A DNA stretch of 64,000 nucleotides from G963663365 sp963663365 (GCA_963663365.2 CAXXIH010000002.1:372001-436000); one strand, 5' to 3'. Counted from the first letter of the stretch, positions 44,738 to 54,667 are shown. Numbers and translations: made by a program. Notes: generated by a model not told the origin, from the sequence alone.

Positions 44738-46099
44738 ATGATCCATACCGAACGAATTCATCTTCTGAATCAGTGCCAGGAAAAAGCAGGTCAATATGTC
44801 CTCTATTGGATGCAGGCTTCACAACGAGCCGAGGATAATCACGCCCTGGAATTTGCTATCGATATGGCAAATCAGAAAGCAGTCCCGGTGGTTGCCATTT
44901 TTGGCCTAACCGATGATTTCCCCGATGCCAACCTTCGTCATTACGCTTTTATGCTCGAGGGATTGGCAGAGACTCAGCATGCCTTACATAAGCGAGGCAT
45001 TGAGTTCAGCATCCTGCACGACTCACCTGATCGCGCCGCATTGAAATTCGCGGATCGGGCTTGCGTTGCCGTAACAGACAGCGGATACACACGCATACAA
45101 AGGAAGTGGCGCCGGGCGGTTGCTCATAAGGCTCCCTGCCCTGTTTATGAAGTAGAATCCGATATTATCGTCCCGGTCGAGACGGCATCTCATAAAGAGG
45201 AATATTCTGCGGCAACACTGCGCCGCAAACTTGCCAAGCAGCAGGACCGTTTTCTTGTGCCGCTACAACAACGCAAAGTAAATAAGAAATCTCTGGGATT
45301 GATCTCTGAAGGTCTTGATTTGCAGGATATCGAGGGAATTCTCAGAATTTTGAAAATTGACCGAAGTGTCCCGGCCCAATCTTTTTATAAGGGAGGCACA
45401 CGGCAGGCGAAACAATGGCTTGCTGTTTTTATTAACTCGAAATTAAACGATTATGCGGATTCGCGTAACGATCCGAGTTTGGGGCTTCAGTCGAATCTTA
45501 GTCCCTATCTTCACTTCGGGCAGATGTCGCCATTGACTGTTGCGCTTGAAGTGAAGAAGGCACGAGAAAAGAAAAAGGCGTCAAAAGATGCTTTTCTGGA
45601 AGAGCTAATCGTCCGCCGCGAGTTAAGTATCAACTTTGTCTATTATAATGAGGATTATGATTCTTATCTTTGCCTGCCGGGTTGGGCCAGAAGCACCCTG
45701 GCCCGGCATGCAAAAGATCCACGCGACTATATTTATACTCGAAGCCGGCTTGAATCCGCTCAGACACACGATCCCTATTGGAATGCGGCGATGCGTGAGA
45801 TGCGTGTCACCGGTAAGATGACCAATTACATGCGGATGTATTGGGGGAAAAAAATAATCGAATGGAGCCCCAATCCGCAAACCGCATTCAAAAGAGTTCT
45901 TTATTTCAACAACAAATACTTTCTTGACGGCCGCGATCCGAATTCATTTGCCGGTGTGGCCTGGTGTTTCGGGAAACACGACAGACCTTGGACCGAGCGG
46001 GATATTTTCGGCATCGTACGCTATATGAATGATGCAGGGCTGCGCCGCAAGTTCGATATCGATGCATACGTCAACAAGATAAACGGGCTCGAGGGGTAA
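44738..46099 (+). CDS. Class II CPD photolyase
   Basis: 453 aa from ATG 44738 with GAGGA seven bases before it. The class II N-terminus YVLYWMQASQRAEDNHALEF is followed by the C-terminal FAD domain: GWARSTLARHAKDPRDYIYT, YWNAAMREMRVTGKMTNYM, MYWGKKIIEWSPNPQTAF and DGRDPNSFAGVAWCFGKHDRPW. Repairs cyclobutane pyrimidine dimers using blue or near-UV light. Found 4.5 kb from the CarH-like operon, matching the light/oxidative-stress context in which photolyases join DUF1365/CFA clusters in other phyla, although a prepilin and protease separate them here. Confidence 0.95.
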   Translation: MIHTERIHLLNQCQEKAGQYVLYWMQASQRAEDNHALEFAIDMANQKAVPVVAIFGLTDDFPDANLRHYAFMLEGLAETQHALHKRGIEFSILHDSPDRAALKFADRACVAVTDSGYTRIQRKWRRAVAHKAPCPVYEVESDIIVPVETASHKEEYSAATLRRKLAKQQDRFLVPLQQRKVNKKSLGLISEGLDLQDIEGILRILKIDRSVPAQSFYKGGTRQAKQWLAVFINSKLNDYADSRNDPSLGLQSNLSPYLHFGQMSPLTVALEVKKAREKKKASKDAFLEELIVRRELSINFVYYNEDYDSYLCLPGWARSTLARHAKDPRDYIYTRSRLESAQTHDPYWNAAMREMRVTGKMTNYMRMYWGKKIIEWSPNPQTAFKRVLYFNNKYFLDGRDPNSFAGVAWCFGKHDRPWTERDIFGIVRYMNDAGLRRKFDIDAYVNKINGLEG

Positions 46100-46111
46100 T
46101 TCCCGAGCCCG
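46084..46111. terminator. Hairpin overlapping the photolyase stop codon
   Basis: CGGGCTCG (46084-46091) pairs with CGAGCCCG (46104-46111); the TAA at 46097-46099 lies in the loop. On the minus strand it is followed by TTTATCTTG, so it probably ends the convergent 1210-aa gene as well. Confidence 0.6.
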
Positions 46112-46158
46112 CTATAATCTAAAACACTCTTCCGCTACACAATCGTGAAAATCGTTAA

Positions 46159-49100
46159 TTAATGCAGCGGCCAATTCGCAACATCCGTATCCTCCGGATC
46201 ATAAACAGTGACCCGCAAAAAGTCCTGAGCGTCACCTTGTTCAGGATCATTCGAATGCTCCAAATACACAGCCCACAATTCGTATTCTCCGGCTTCTTTT
46301 GGCGTCCATGTTGTCCAGATATAATTATCGGTCTTTAACCCCCGGACCAGTTCCACCGAGAATACTTCATTCGTGCTTTCCGGATTCTGATCGTGGAACA
46401 TGATATAGCCGGTTTTGGGGTGATAGGAACCATCGAAGGTAATATGTGTCCGCAGTCGGTATTTGCCACCAAGTGGGACTCGTATTTCCCCACCGGTCAC
46501 AATGCCCTGCTCATACTCAATCGCCAATGACTCTTCATGCAGCGCGGCATGCGGCACAATTGGATGATTTGACGCATCAGGAAGCGTAGCGGCCTTGGAT
46601 TTCTGATTCAGCATTTTGCCGACAAAATATCCATTATTGCGAGGGAAATAGCCTTCGTTATTTCCATGATAAAGCCGCCCCTCATCATCTGTCCAACCGT
46701 CCACACCCACATGGGCTTCATCTTTCCATTCGTGGATTTCATTGGAAACTTGGTTATCGGGATCAACGATCACATAGATACGCCAGGTATTGAAACTGCT
46801 TTCGGCCAACCCAAAGCCTGTCGTATCCCAATCAACAGAAACCAACTGCATTTCAAGCGGATCCAAATGTTGAACCGTTGCCGTACCGATGATTTCGCGT
46901 TCGTCATCAACTTCCATTCCAGTCCGGGTATCAAGCATCTGCGCCTCAAAACGCACATCGAAAGATCCCGTTTCTTGAGAAAGAGATAAATTATAGATAC
47001 GGGCGGCGGCCTCAATAATATCGCCTTCTTCAATACCCACGCCGGAGTGAAGAATCTTCTCATCCGAGTCGGAGTTTTTTTCATAAAGGAAGAAGCCGCG
47101 CATAATCATACGGCTGTTCTCTTCATTCAGATTCCAGGCAACAAAAGATGACTTGGTGTTTTGAGAGGCTTCAAGCCGATAGGGTAATCCAAGCGCCGGA
47201 TCAGGACGCGAACCGTAATAGTTCCACCAACGGAAATCCAATTGATCAAAGTCAACGGCAAAAGCCGACTTCCATCCGCCGCCTTTTGAAGCAACATAAA
47301 TCGCAGGATAATAGTTATATTCCCAGCCGATATCGGCAAAAAGGTATCCGGGCTGATAGACCTTGACGCTTTTTGAATCTTCTTCTTCATAGCTTTTGAT
47401 CTTGCTATCACCCCAGTGATGATTTCGCTCAGCATGCGCGTTTGCAGCTGCTTCCGCCTTTGCCGTTTCGATACCAACAGTGGCTTCAGCATAAATTTTA
47501 ACACCAACATCCACGCTATGATCGAGCGAATGTTCATGCGAGATTGAATATCCGCTGCTTTCGACATCATCAAATGTTACGGCTTCATCCACGGTATTCG
47601 CCGAATATCGAACTTCCCGGATTTCATTCCAGGTCTTCTTCATTTGAGTTTCCGATATTTTGTCACCGTCATTGTCTTTTTGGATGACCGTATACTCACC
47701 AATATCGCTCGGGAATGAATCCGTATAGCGCGGGTATGTGAGCAGGTTATGATTCACATGCCGAGGTTGGTAGAATTCCTTTCCAAGACCGTTGCCCAGA
47801 TATTTCTTTTTTGTGTAGGGCAGAAAGACATCCTGGAATAGATTATCGTCGTCTTCATCTTTTTGATTGAGAATCGGATAGCGCCAAATGTCGATTAGTT
47901 GAAAAGCGCATTCGAGCATGTCATCGTCATTGCTTTCAATCGAAATTTCATTGGTTGTCGATGTGTAGTGTTTATCCCAACTCTCTTTTGTTTTTGTGTT
48001 TGAGCCGGACATTTTATATCCGAGGTTTGCAGAGATTCCCTCCTTTTCTCCTCCCAATTTCAGTTCATAGGTCGCTTGCACCGATGCGGCCCATGACCAA
48101 ATCCAACTTCGCGTTGAATGCTCAGATTCCGTAACACTGCCGCTCGTGCCGTCCTCATTCACATATTTGACATAGAATTCGGGGTAAGCACTGATATTGA
48201 CCACCTCCCACTGATCCTTGTCATCGATCCACTGCGTTGGATCTTTGGGGAGGAAATCCACATGCTTTGGGGGCTCCTGCATGGCCGTATCGAGAGAAAC
48301 AAAGTTCTCGACAACGATATGCGCCGGAGCGCCGAGTTTTAGCGCATCGCCATCCGAGTCATAAGGCACTGTCGCCAATGATAATGTTTCATGGCTAAAA
48401 ACGTGAAACATATAACGGCTTACCCATTTATCTTGCGCGATCTTCAGGAAAAACGCCTGTGTGGCTCCGCAGTCAGCCACAATCAACGCCAATTCCGACA
48501 TGCCAGGAGGCATACCCTCTTCTTCACTCGTGTCAAAATTGCCTGCAGTTAATTGAAAATCGTTGAATCCGGCACAACCATTTGTATAAATATGAGGCTG
48601 GACTTTAGAAATTTCTTTTATGCTAAAGTCTTTTAACACGCGATAAAGAGAAATCCTATAGTCGATTTCGTTATTATTTAGAGGATCAAAATAAACAAGT
48701 GCGATTTGCCGCCGCGCCGTATCAAAATTGTTTTCGGGATCATAATAAAACAAACCTGATGCAATTCGAATTGGACCTAGTGAAAATGGCGGCTCTATGT
48801 AACTCTGAAATTCAAAACGGTCTGTGGCAGTATTTGACACAGGATCAAGCATTGAATAAATACGAAGGTTTTCATAGTGGACTGCAATATCGTCAATTGC
48901 GTCGCCGTTAAAATCTCCCGCCGTTACATCAAAGCGATACACATGAACATTTGTTTCTTCGGTATGTGTGTGAACACCCAACTGAACAATTTCACTGAAG
49001 TCATCTTTAAAAGTAAAAGCATAAAAGCGCAATGATTGTTCTTTAAAAGGAATTACGACAACAAAGTCCAATATACCATCGTTGTTGAAATCCCCTTTTT

Positions 49101-49791
49101 CAACTTGAATACCTATTGGGGGAGAATCGGAATCTATTTCAATTTCAATATCCGGATATTGAATTAGGGTTTCCAGATGCTGATTATAAATCCCGATAGT
49201 CAAAACACTATTTGGACTATCCTGTTCCACATAAACATGCGTAACGATGATTTCATCTTCAAACTGACCATCATCGTTTACCTTGGCAATGAAATCTCCC
49301 ACCACAAGGTCGAGAAACGCCTCATCGGGATCATCAAAATCCCTATGGCGGATACGCAGCAAATTGTTATCAAAAAAGCTGAGTTGCCAACCGGCATCGT
49401 CTTTCACATGAGCGGCAACGACTTCATCATTCGCTGTAATAAATCGTCCGGATGCGGCTGCATATTTTCCCCGATTTCGAATATCCTCATCATCAAGGGA
49501 TATTGAGGCTGAGTGTCCATCAGTACTGCTTATTTGGTCATCTCCATTATTGATATAGAGTTTGGAACTCTTCAGCCGTTCATCGTCGTTCGATTCACCA
49601 AATGAAAGAACGGCAAGTTCGTCATCCGCAAACATGGTCCATCGGCTGGTTGAACCATAAGGATTTTTCGCGCCGGAGCGTTCAGCAATGTCACCACCAG
49701 CCGCATACGAATCCAAATGAAAAGCGGCACAGAGAACGAACAAACCCCAAATTATTGCTAAACAATTAAGGAACCTAACCTGCTGAACCAT
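46159..49791 (-). CDS. Large FG-GAP exoprotein with central unknown region and CARDB-like tail
   Basis: 1210 aa from ATG 49791 (GGGGGA five bases upstream), preferred over an ATG 27 nt earlier without a Shine-Dalgarno. The signal peptide is FLNCLAIIWGLFVLCAAFHL. The N-terminal half has FG-GAP loops (GDFNNDGILDFVVV, AGDFNGDAIDDIAV). A central part from about residue 570 holds alternating polar-hydrophobic strands and an Ala-rich stretch (VGIETAKAEAAANAHAERNH), which recall beta-barrel pore-forming toxins only loosely. CARDB-like (IIGTATVQHLDPLEM, YVIVDPDNQVSNEIHEW) and a final beta-sandwich follow. Probably extracellular and cell-surface; function unknown. Confidence 0.75.
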   Translation of the reverse strand: MVQQVRFLNCLAIIWGLFVLCAAFHLDSYAAGGDIAERSGAKNPYGSTSRWTMFADDELAVLSFGESNDDERLKSSKLYINNGDDQISSTDGHSASISLDDEDIRNRGKYAAASGRFITANDEVVAAHVKDDAGWQLSFFDNNLLRIRHRDFDDPDEAFLDLVVGDFIAKVNDDGQFEDEIIVTHVYVEQDSPNSVLTIGIYNQHLETLIQYPDIEIEIDSDSPPIGIQVEKGDFNNDGILDFVVVIPFKEQSLRFYAFTFKDDFSEIVQLGVHTHTEETNVHVYRFDVTAGDFNGDAIDDIAVHYENLRIYSMLDPVSNTATDRFEFQSYIEPPFSLGPIRIASGLFYYDPENNFDTARRQIALVYFDPLNNNEIDYRISLYRVLKDFSIKEISKVQPHIYTNGCAGFNDFQLTAGNFDTSEEEGMPPGMSELALIVADCGATQAFFLKIAQDKWVSRYMFHVFSHETLSLATVPYDSDGDALKLGAPAHIVVENFVSLDTAMQEPPKHVDFLPKDPTQWIDDKDQWEVVNISAYPEFYVKYVNEDGTSGSVTESEHSTRSWIWSWAASVQATYELKLGGEKEGISANLGYKMSGSNTKTKESWDKHYTSTTNEISIESNDDDMLECAFQLIDIWRYPILNQKDEDDDNLFQDVFLPYTKKKYLGNGLGKEFYQPRHVNHNLLTYPRYTDSFPSDIGEYTVIQKDNDGDKISETQMKKTWNEIREVRYSANTVDEAVTFDDVESSGYSISHEHSLDHSVDVGVKIYAEATVGIETAKAEAAANAHAERNHHWGDSKIKSYEEEDSKSVKVYQPGYLFADIGWEYNYYPAIYVASKGGGWKSAFAVDFDQLDFRWWNYYGSRPDPALGLPYRLEASQNTKSSFVAWNLNEENSRMIMRGFFLYEKNSDSDEKILHSGVGIEEGDIIEAAARIYNLSLSQETGSFDVRFEAQMLDTRTGMEVDDEREIIGTATVQHLDPLEMQLVSVDWDTTGFGLAESSFNTWRIYVIVDPDNQVSNEIHEWKDEAHVGVDGWTDDEGRLYHGNNEGYFPRNNGYFVGKMLNQKSKAATLPDASNHPIVPHAALHEESLAIEYEQGIVTGGEIRVPLGGKYRLRTHITFDGSYHPKTGYIMFHDQNPESTNEVFSVELVRGLKTDNYIWTTWTPKEAGEYELWAVYLEHSNDPEQGDAQDFLRVTVYDPEDTDVANWPLH

Positions 49792-50028
49792 GTTATCCCC
49801 CGAGATTTCTGCACTCATAGAAGGTTTTAAGTTGAAGATATGTTTTCATATACATGTAAACTAACATAGCAATTATGACGTGGACAACCGGTGGATGTCA
49901 AGTATTAATCTTAAATAACTAAATGATGTAAGCACGCCGACAAGAATGACATACGCTTTTCTGTAACACTGCAAATAGCGATGTCACATTTCTTGGCCGT
50001 TCATATTTGAGAGGTAATTAAAAAACAA

Positions 50029-51969
50029 CTACAGAAACTGCCCGTGCAAAATATGCAATCCGAGAAGATGATTAAGAATCGCGTCTTTTCGTGTAAGCGA
50101 TGTCTGATCGGTGTCTTCTTTGATTCCATTCAAGAAATTTTGAAGCCGTTTGACATCAAACACGCCGACTTTACGAATTTCCTGTTCGTTCATATAAGTA
50201 TCAATGAGTTTTTGGACAGCCTTTTTTTTCTTCTCCTCAGTGTGACTGGGAGGCGCCATAAATGCGAATTTTTCCCGCTTATAGAGAATCTCCGGCAAGA
50301 TACTCCTCATGGCCTCACGAAGCACCCATTTTTCCGTTTCACCATTTATTCGATACTCGGGAGGAATCATTTTGGCTGTCTCAGCAACATGATGATCCAA
50401 AAAGGCCGGACGTGATTCCATCGAGTTGGCCATATCAACACGGTCACCACCCCAGTTTAGAATTTGACACTCAAGCATGGTTTTGATCCAAGTATATTGA
50501 GCGACATCAAGAGGATGGCGGTTTTCAATTTGACACGAGTCAAATGAATCCGCGATTGCCTCAATAGGATCATAGTCACGAATTTCATGCTGAATATCAT
50601 TATGCAATAACGGCCGTACAACCTCCAAAGTCTGCATCCAAGGTTGAATCCATGAAGGCGTGAATCCGCATTTTGCTTCAAGAGCCGGGTGGGATACCGA
50701 CTCATCGGAAAGAATCGCGCCTTGAAACAACTGATTTTTTTTATTCATCTTGCTTTGATATTCTCCACTTTTGTGCGAAGCAGCCGGATCCATCCCAAAT
50801 CGAAACATATCACGTTTAAAAGCGGGATATCCTCCAAACAGCTCATCAGCACCTTCCCCGGTCACAACGACTTTGTAGCCACTTTCACGCACACGGCGGC
50901 TCATACAGTATTTCGCAACTCCCAAAGTGTTATAGAAAGTGCGTTCTGCGTGCCAGGCGGTTGAGACGTAATTGTCTCCATAAAGATCAGAGGCTTTGAG
51001 GTTCAACACTTCTTGATCAGCCTGGGTGCGTTGTGCCATTTCCCTGGCAATCGTGGCTTCATCGTAGGCATCATGATCAAAACTAATGGTGTAGGCTTTG
51101 ACCGGGGATTGTTGGACAGAAGAGGCCAATCCGAGCATTGAACAGCTGTCGATTCCTCCTGAAAGATAACACCCAACAGGGACATCGGCCTCCAACCGTA
51201 ATTGCACAGCTTCCAACAATTTCTCACGGACACGTTCAACATATTCCTGTGGATCGTATTTTTCACTTCGCTCTTCAGGAAATTCAACATCCCAATAACA
51301 CTGTTCGCGTATTTCCAAACGATCGCTTTTCCGTGAAACGATTAGCATATGACCCGGCTTTAAAGCGTTAATGCCTTCAAACGCACTGGTTCCTAAAACC
51401 ATGGTGTGCATCATTTGGTGCAGAAGGCCCTCTTTCGAAAACCTGCGCGGCACAGCGGGATGGGCAAATAGCGCTTTGATTTCGGATCCCCAATAGAGGT
51501 TTCCATCGCTGATGTGATAAAACAGCGGTTTGATTCCGAAACGATCACGGACAAGAATTAGAGTATCGTTCTTACGATCATATAAAACGAACGCAAACTC
51601 GCCACGCAAGTCATCGACGAATTCAAGCCCCTTTCGTTCATAGAGGCTAATCGCGATCTCGCTATCACTTTTCGTTTTAAACCGCGCGCCATTCAGAACG
51701 GCATTTGCACGGATTCGCTTATAATCATAGAACTCGCCATTCGCCGTTAATACAATTGAAGAATCGAAACTAAACAGCGGCTGAGCGCCCGTCTCCAGGT
51801 CTATAATGGAAAGACGCGCATGTCCCATCCCCAAGCCCCGTTTACGATCGACATGATATCCATCACCATCAGGACCACGATGTTTCAGTGTGCCAACCAT
51901 CTCGCGCAAAACCGCAGGCGCATTTTCCTCAAGTTCATGGGCACACCAAAAACCGGCTATTCCGCACAT
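50029..51969 (-). CDS. asnB: Asparagine synthase (glutamine-hydrolysing)
   Basis: 646 aa. Starts MCGIAGFW, giving the N-terminal nucleophile Cys after Met removal, with the class II glutaminase GRMGHARLSIIDLETG-like core (GMGHARLSIIDLETGAQPL). The synthase PP-loop is CYLSGGIDSCSML, followed by TGEGADELFGGYPAF. Converts aspartate, Gln and ATP to asparagine. Last gene of a five-gene minus-strand operon, 36 nt after the carbamoyltransferase-like gene. In this context it may instead amidate another carboxylate, since AsnB-like enzymes have diverse substrates. Confidence 0.93.
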   Translation of the reverse strand: MCGIAGFWCAHELEENAPAVLREMVGTLKHRGPDGDGYHVDRKRGLGMGHARLSIIDLETGAQPLFSFDSSIVLTANGEFYDYKRIRANAVLNGARFKTKSDSEIAISLYERKGLEFVDDLRGEFAFVLYDRKNDTLILVRDRFGIKPLFYHISDGNLYWGSEIKALFAHPAVPRRFSKEGLLHQMMHTMVLGTSAFEGINALKPGHMLIVSRKSDRLEIREQCYWDVEFPEERSEKYDPQEYVERVREKLLEAVQLRLEADVPVGCYLSGGIDSCSMLGLASSVQQSPVKAYTISFDHDAYDEATIAREMAQRTQADQEVLNLKASDLYGDNYVSTAWHAERTFYNTLGVAKYCMSRRVRESGYKVVVTGEGADELFGGYPAFKRDMFRFGMDPAASHKSGEYQSKMNKKNQLFQGAILSDESVSHPALEAKCGFTPSWIQPWMQTLEVVRPLLHNDIQHEIRDYDPIEAIADSFDSCQIENRHPLDVAQYTWIKTMLECQILNWGGDRVDMANSMESRPAFLDHHVAETAKMIPPEYRINGETEKWVLREAMRSILPEILYKREKFAFMAPPSHTEEKKKKAVQKLIDTYMNEQEIRKVGVFDVKRLQNFLNGIKEDTDQTSLTRKDAILNHLLGLHILHGQFL

Positions 51970-52005
51970 ATATAATGCCTTTCTTTTCTTTGCAGGGGAT
52001 TAAGC

Positions 52006-53085
52006 CTATTCCACCGGAATCTTGTCCGGAAGCCTGTCAAACCTATCCAGAATGGAAATCAACAGGGCCTGACGCATAAAGACAGCGCCATGAGCTTGGG
52101 TGAAATACAAATTATGGTCTGTAGCATCCAAAGTGGTGCTTAATTCATCAAGGCGGGCAAGCGGATGCAGTACAACGGCATCATGCTTGAGTTTGCTGTC
52201 CCTATTTAATTTATACCTTGAATCAAGCGATTTGTAACTGTCACCCAAATATGTAATCGAATTCATATAGATGACATCTAATGACGAAAGCACATCATTA
52301 ATATCATTGGTTATTGTGTAATCGATTCCGGCATCCTCGATATCTTTATCAAGACCATCTCCAAGTGGATCGGCCATTTCCGAGACAATCGATATCTTTC
52401 GGATAGAATCTTTGAATAAAAGCGACATCAGCAAGAAACTTTTTACCGCTCTCATGCTCCCCGGTGTTCCTAAAATTCCAAGGTGAATCCGGTCTTCGTC
52501 TTTCTGTGCTTTGGGTAATTCCGGATTCCATTTCAGGATCGCATACCAATCCGCCAAAGCTTGTGTTGGGTGCTCGCCCGTCCCATTTCCCGCATTGACT
52601 AATGGAATACGTAATCCCTCACGAATTTCATCGATAGAATTCGTTTCGGTATGGCGCATAATGACCGTATCACCGTAGGCGTTAAACATCTCCCCAATGT
52701 CGGCCAGAGATTCGCCTTTGGCCACCCCCGTTATCTGACCATCAGGAATACTGATAATTTTTCCATCAAGACGAAGCACGGAACTTTCAAATGACAAACG
52801 GGTTCGCGTACTGGCCTCAAAAAAAGCCGTAATTACAATCTTGCCATCCAAAGGATGGCTTGCGGCAATTTCGGTTGCTTCCAGCAGCGCCGCGAATTTA
52901 CAGAGTTCTAACACCAAAGTTTTGTCAAACTGCCGGACCGAAAGAATTGAATTACCTACCATCTTTTGAAGAATGGATAGGCGGATTGTATTGCCGGATA
53001 GTAATTGTTCAGGATCCGGATAGAGGCCGTTCGATTCTATTGGATTATCCAAAACAATCGGACCGGTTTTTGTGATTTCTTTCAT
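52006..53085 (-). CDS. pyrB: Aspartate carbamoyltransferase-like protein
   Basis: 359 aa, longer than typical PyrB by about 40 residues at the N-terminus. Carbamoyl phosphate motif FEASTRTRLSFE (STRTR at 92-96), KGESLADIGEMFNAYGDTVIMRH, and HPTQALADWY (172-181) are present, as in aspartate transcarbamoylases. The late HPLPR motif reads HPLARLDEL, so Pro is Ala. It likely forms N-carbamoyl-aspartate or a related carbamoylated amino acid. No other pyrimidine gene is nearby, and the AsnB and symporter partners are unusual for PyrB, so a specialised role is possible. ATG is two bases after the small ORF stop. Confidence 0.8.
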   Translation of the reverse strand: MKEITKTGPIVLDNPIESNGLYPDPEQLLSGNTIRLSILQKMVGNSILSVRQFDKTLVLELCKFAALLEATEIAASHPLDGKIVITAFFEASTRTRLSFESSVLRLDGKIISIPDGQITGVAKGESLADIGEMFNAYGDTVIMRHTETNSIDEIREGLRIPLVNAGNGTGEHPTQALADWYAILKWNPELPKAQKDEDRIHLGILGTPGSMRAVKSFLLMSLLFKDSIRKISIVSEMADPLGDGLDKDIEDAGIDYTITNDINDVLSSLDVIYMNSITYLGDSYKSLDSRYKLNRDSKLKHDAVVLHPLARLDELSTTLDATDHNLYFTQAHGAVFMRQALLISILDRFDRLPDKIPVE

Positions 53086-53086
53086 C

Positions 53087-53209
53087 TTACCAAACCTTAC
53101 CTTTCCGGAAGTCGATGACCAAAAGCGTAATTAAAACGACTGCACTAACGGCTGTTGTGGCCAGAGCCGCCTTGATAAGAATTCCGACAAAAAAAACTGA
53201 AAAAGTCAT
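53087..53209 (-). CDS. 40-aa membrane peptide coupled to the symporter gene
   Basis: 40 aa from ATG 53209, whose ATGA overlaps the symporter stop by four bases; its own stop is one base before the carbamoyltransferase start. One transmembrane helix (LATTAVSAVVLITLLVIDF) with a positive C-terminus FRKGKVW. The position and size match known small accessory peptides encoded beside SSS-family transporters, so a subunit or stabiliser of the symporter is likely. Too short for routine calling. Confidence 0.65.
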   Translation of the reverse strand: MTFSVFFVGILIKAALATTAVSAVVLITLLVIDFRKGKVW

Positions 53210-54654
53210 TGTTCGGCTCCCAGGGCGTGATGTTGTGATTCATCAAGTCTGCGCCAATCAAATTTTGCAGGACGCAGGTATGTGGCAACCAGAACTGTTA
53301 CCATCGAAGTTGCGGCGCCAATTAACGATGCAGTAAACCAACCGATCTCAAAGTAGGCAAACAAGCCAACTGCGGTGCCGAGAAGCATCCCGAATACCGC
53401 ACCGGTAGAATTCGCCCGTTTCCAATAAAGTCCCGTTACAATCGGCCAAATTGCGCTTCCAACCATCGGACCGGCAAAAAATAAGACAGTGGCAAGCGTT
53501 CCAATCCGTGGCAAACAGACAATCCAAGTGAGTACGCCCAGGCCAACGATAATCCACGATGAAACACGGCGCAGAGTCTCTTCTCCAGCTGAGGGATGGA
53601 TCATTTTTCGGTATATGTCTTCAGTTATAAGATCGGATGTCGCAGCCAAAAGGCTGTCAATGCTGGAAGCAAGAGAACAGAAGAAGACTACAAAAACAAC
53701 AACGGCTCCCATTTGTCCCAAAACACGAGCGGCCACAAGGGGACCAACCATGTCCGGACTGCTCACATTGACGTTAAAAATCCCGCTCGCTAGTGCAATA
53801 AAACCAGCCGCGATCGGAACGGGAAACCAAAATATTCCGGATAGGATATAGGCTTTCCAACCGACACCTTTACGCATTGCAAAAGCGCGGCTCCACCACA
53901 CATTGCTATGAAATATCTCCCCGATGCCAAACAAAAGATTGTTGAATATGGCCATAATCGCCGCCGGAAAAAGAACGCTTAAAAGCATCGGCCGGCTTTC
54001 CGATAAATTCGTATAGACGGCGTTCATATCTGATTTTGTTAATACACCCCAACCTACAATCACAATTCCAATAAGAATAATCAGGCTTTGGATATAGTCT
54101 GTTCCGATAACGGCATACAATCCACCGAATAATGTATAAACAACGCACACAAACAGGATCGCCGTCATCCCGACTTCATATCGAATACCGGCAAGCGCGT
54201 TCATGAGAATTCCGCCAGCCATTCCCATGCTGATCAACCAGGTGAATCCATAAAAGATTGATATGGCTAAAAATATCAACCATGCAATCTTGCCATAACG
54301 CAAGCGAACAAAATCACCACTCGTGTAGCCATACGGCATAAGCCGCCGGATTCTTTGCGCCAATGGCGCAAAAAGGAATAAACCAAAAGAGGCAGTTGAA
54401 TAGGCAATCATGCCCCATATCCCCAGTTCGAAGGCAAATTGGGGGGCTAACATAGTTGTATTGGAAGTAACCCATGTTGCCATAGCCGTGGCCGCTCCCA
54501 AAGCCAAACCAACGCTACGGCCCGCTAACATATAGCCTTCCATGCTCTTGGCTTTACGCCCCCAATACATACCAAGAGCGATCCAAAGTACACCCAGTAC
54601 GGCAATCAAAATCCAACCCATCACGGGTGAGAGAATGGCTGTTTGATGAAGCAA
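53206..54654 (-). CDS. Sodium:solute symporter (SSS family), second
   Basis: 482 aa. The start is a TTG at 54654 preceded by AAAGGAG seven bases before it; the first Met-like alternatives are poorer. About 12-13 helices, with GWILIAVLGVLWIALGMYWGRK, the SSS core YMLAGRSVGLALGAATAMAT, and FAPLAQRIRRLMPYGYTSGDF. A different subfamily from the 547-aa symporter: shorter and closest in style to the urea/amino-acid-type SSS members, though this is impressionistic. It is downstream of an Fn3 membrane protein by 13 nt and coupled to a 40-aa peptide, so the operon probably takes up one solute and processes it with carbamoyl and amide chemistry. Confidence 0.88.
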   Translation of the reverse strand: MLHQTAILSPVMGWILIAVLGVLWIALGMYWGRKAKSMEGYMLAGRSVGLALGAATAMATWVTSNTTMLAPQFAFELGIWGMIAYSTASFGLFLFAPLAQRIRRLMPYGYTSGDFVRLRYGKIAWLIFLAISIFYGFTWLISMGMAGGILMNALAGIRYEVGMTAILFVCVVYTLFGGLYAVIGTDYIQSLIILIGIVIVGWGVLTKSDMNAVYTNLSESRPMLLSVLFPAAIMAIFNNLLFGIGEIFHSNVWWSRAFAMRKGVGWKAYILSGIFWFPVPIAAGFIALASGIFNVNVSSPDMVGPLVAARVLGQMGAVVVFVVFFCSLASSIDSLLAATSDLITEDIYRKMIHPSAGEETLRRVSSWIIVGLGVLTWIVCLPRIGTLATVLFFAGPMVGSAIWPIVTGLYWKRANSTGAVFGMLLGTAVGLFAYFEIGWFTASLIGAATSMVTVLVATYLRPAKFDWRRLDESQHHALGAEQ

Positions 54655-54667
54655 GAAGCAACTCCTT

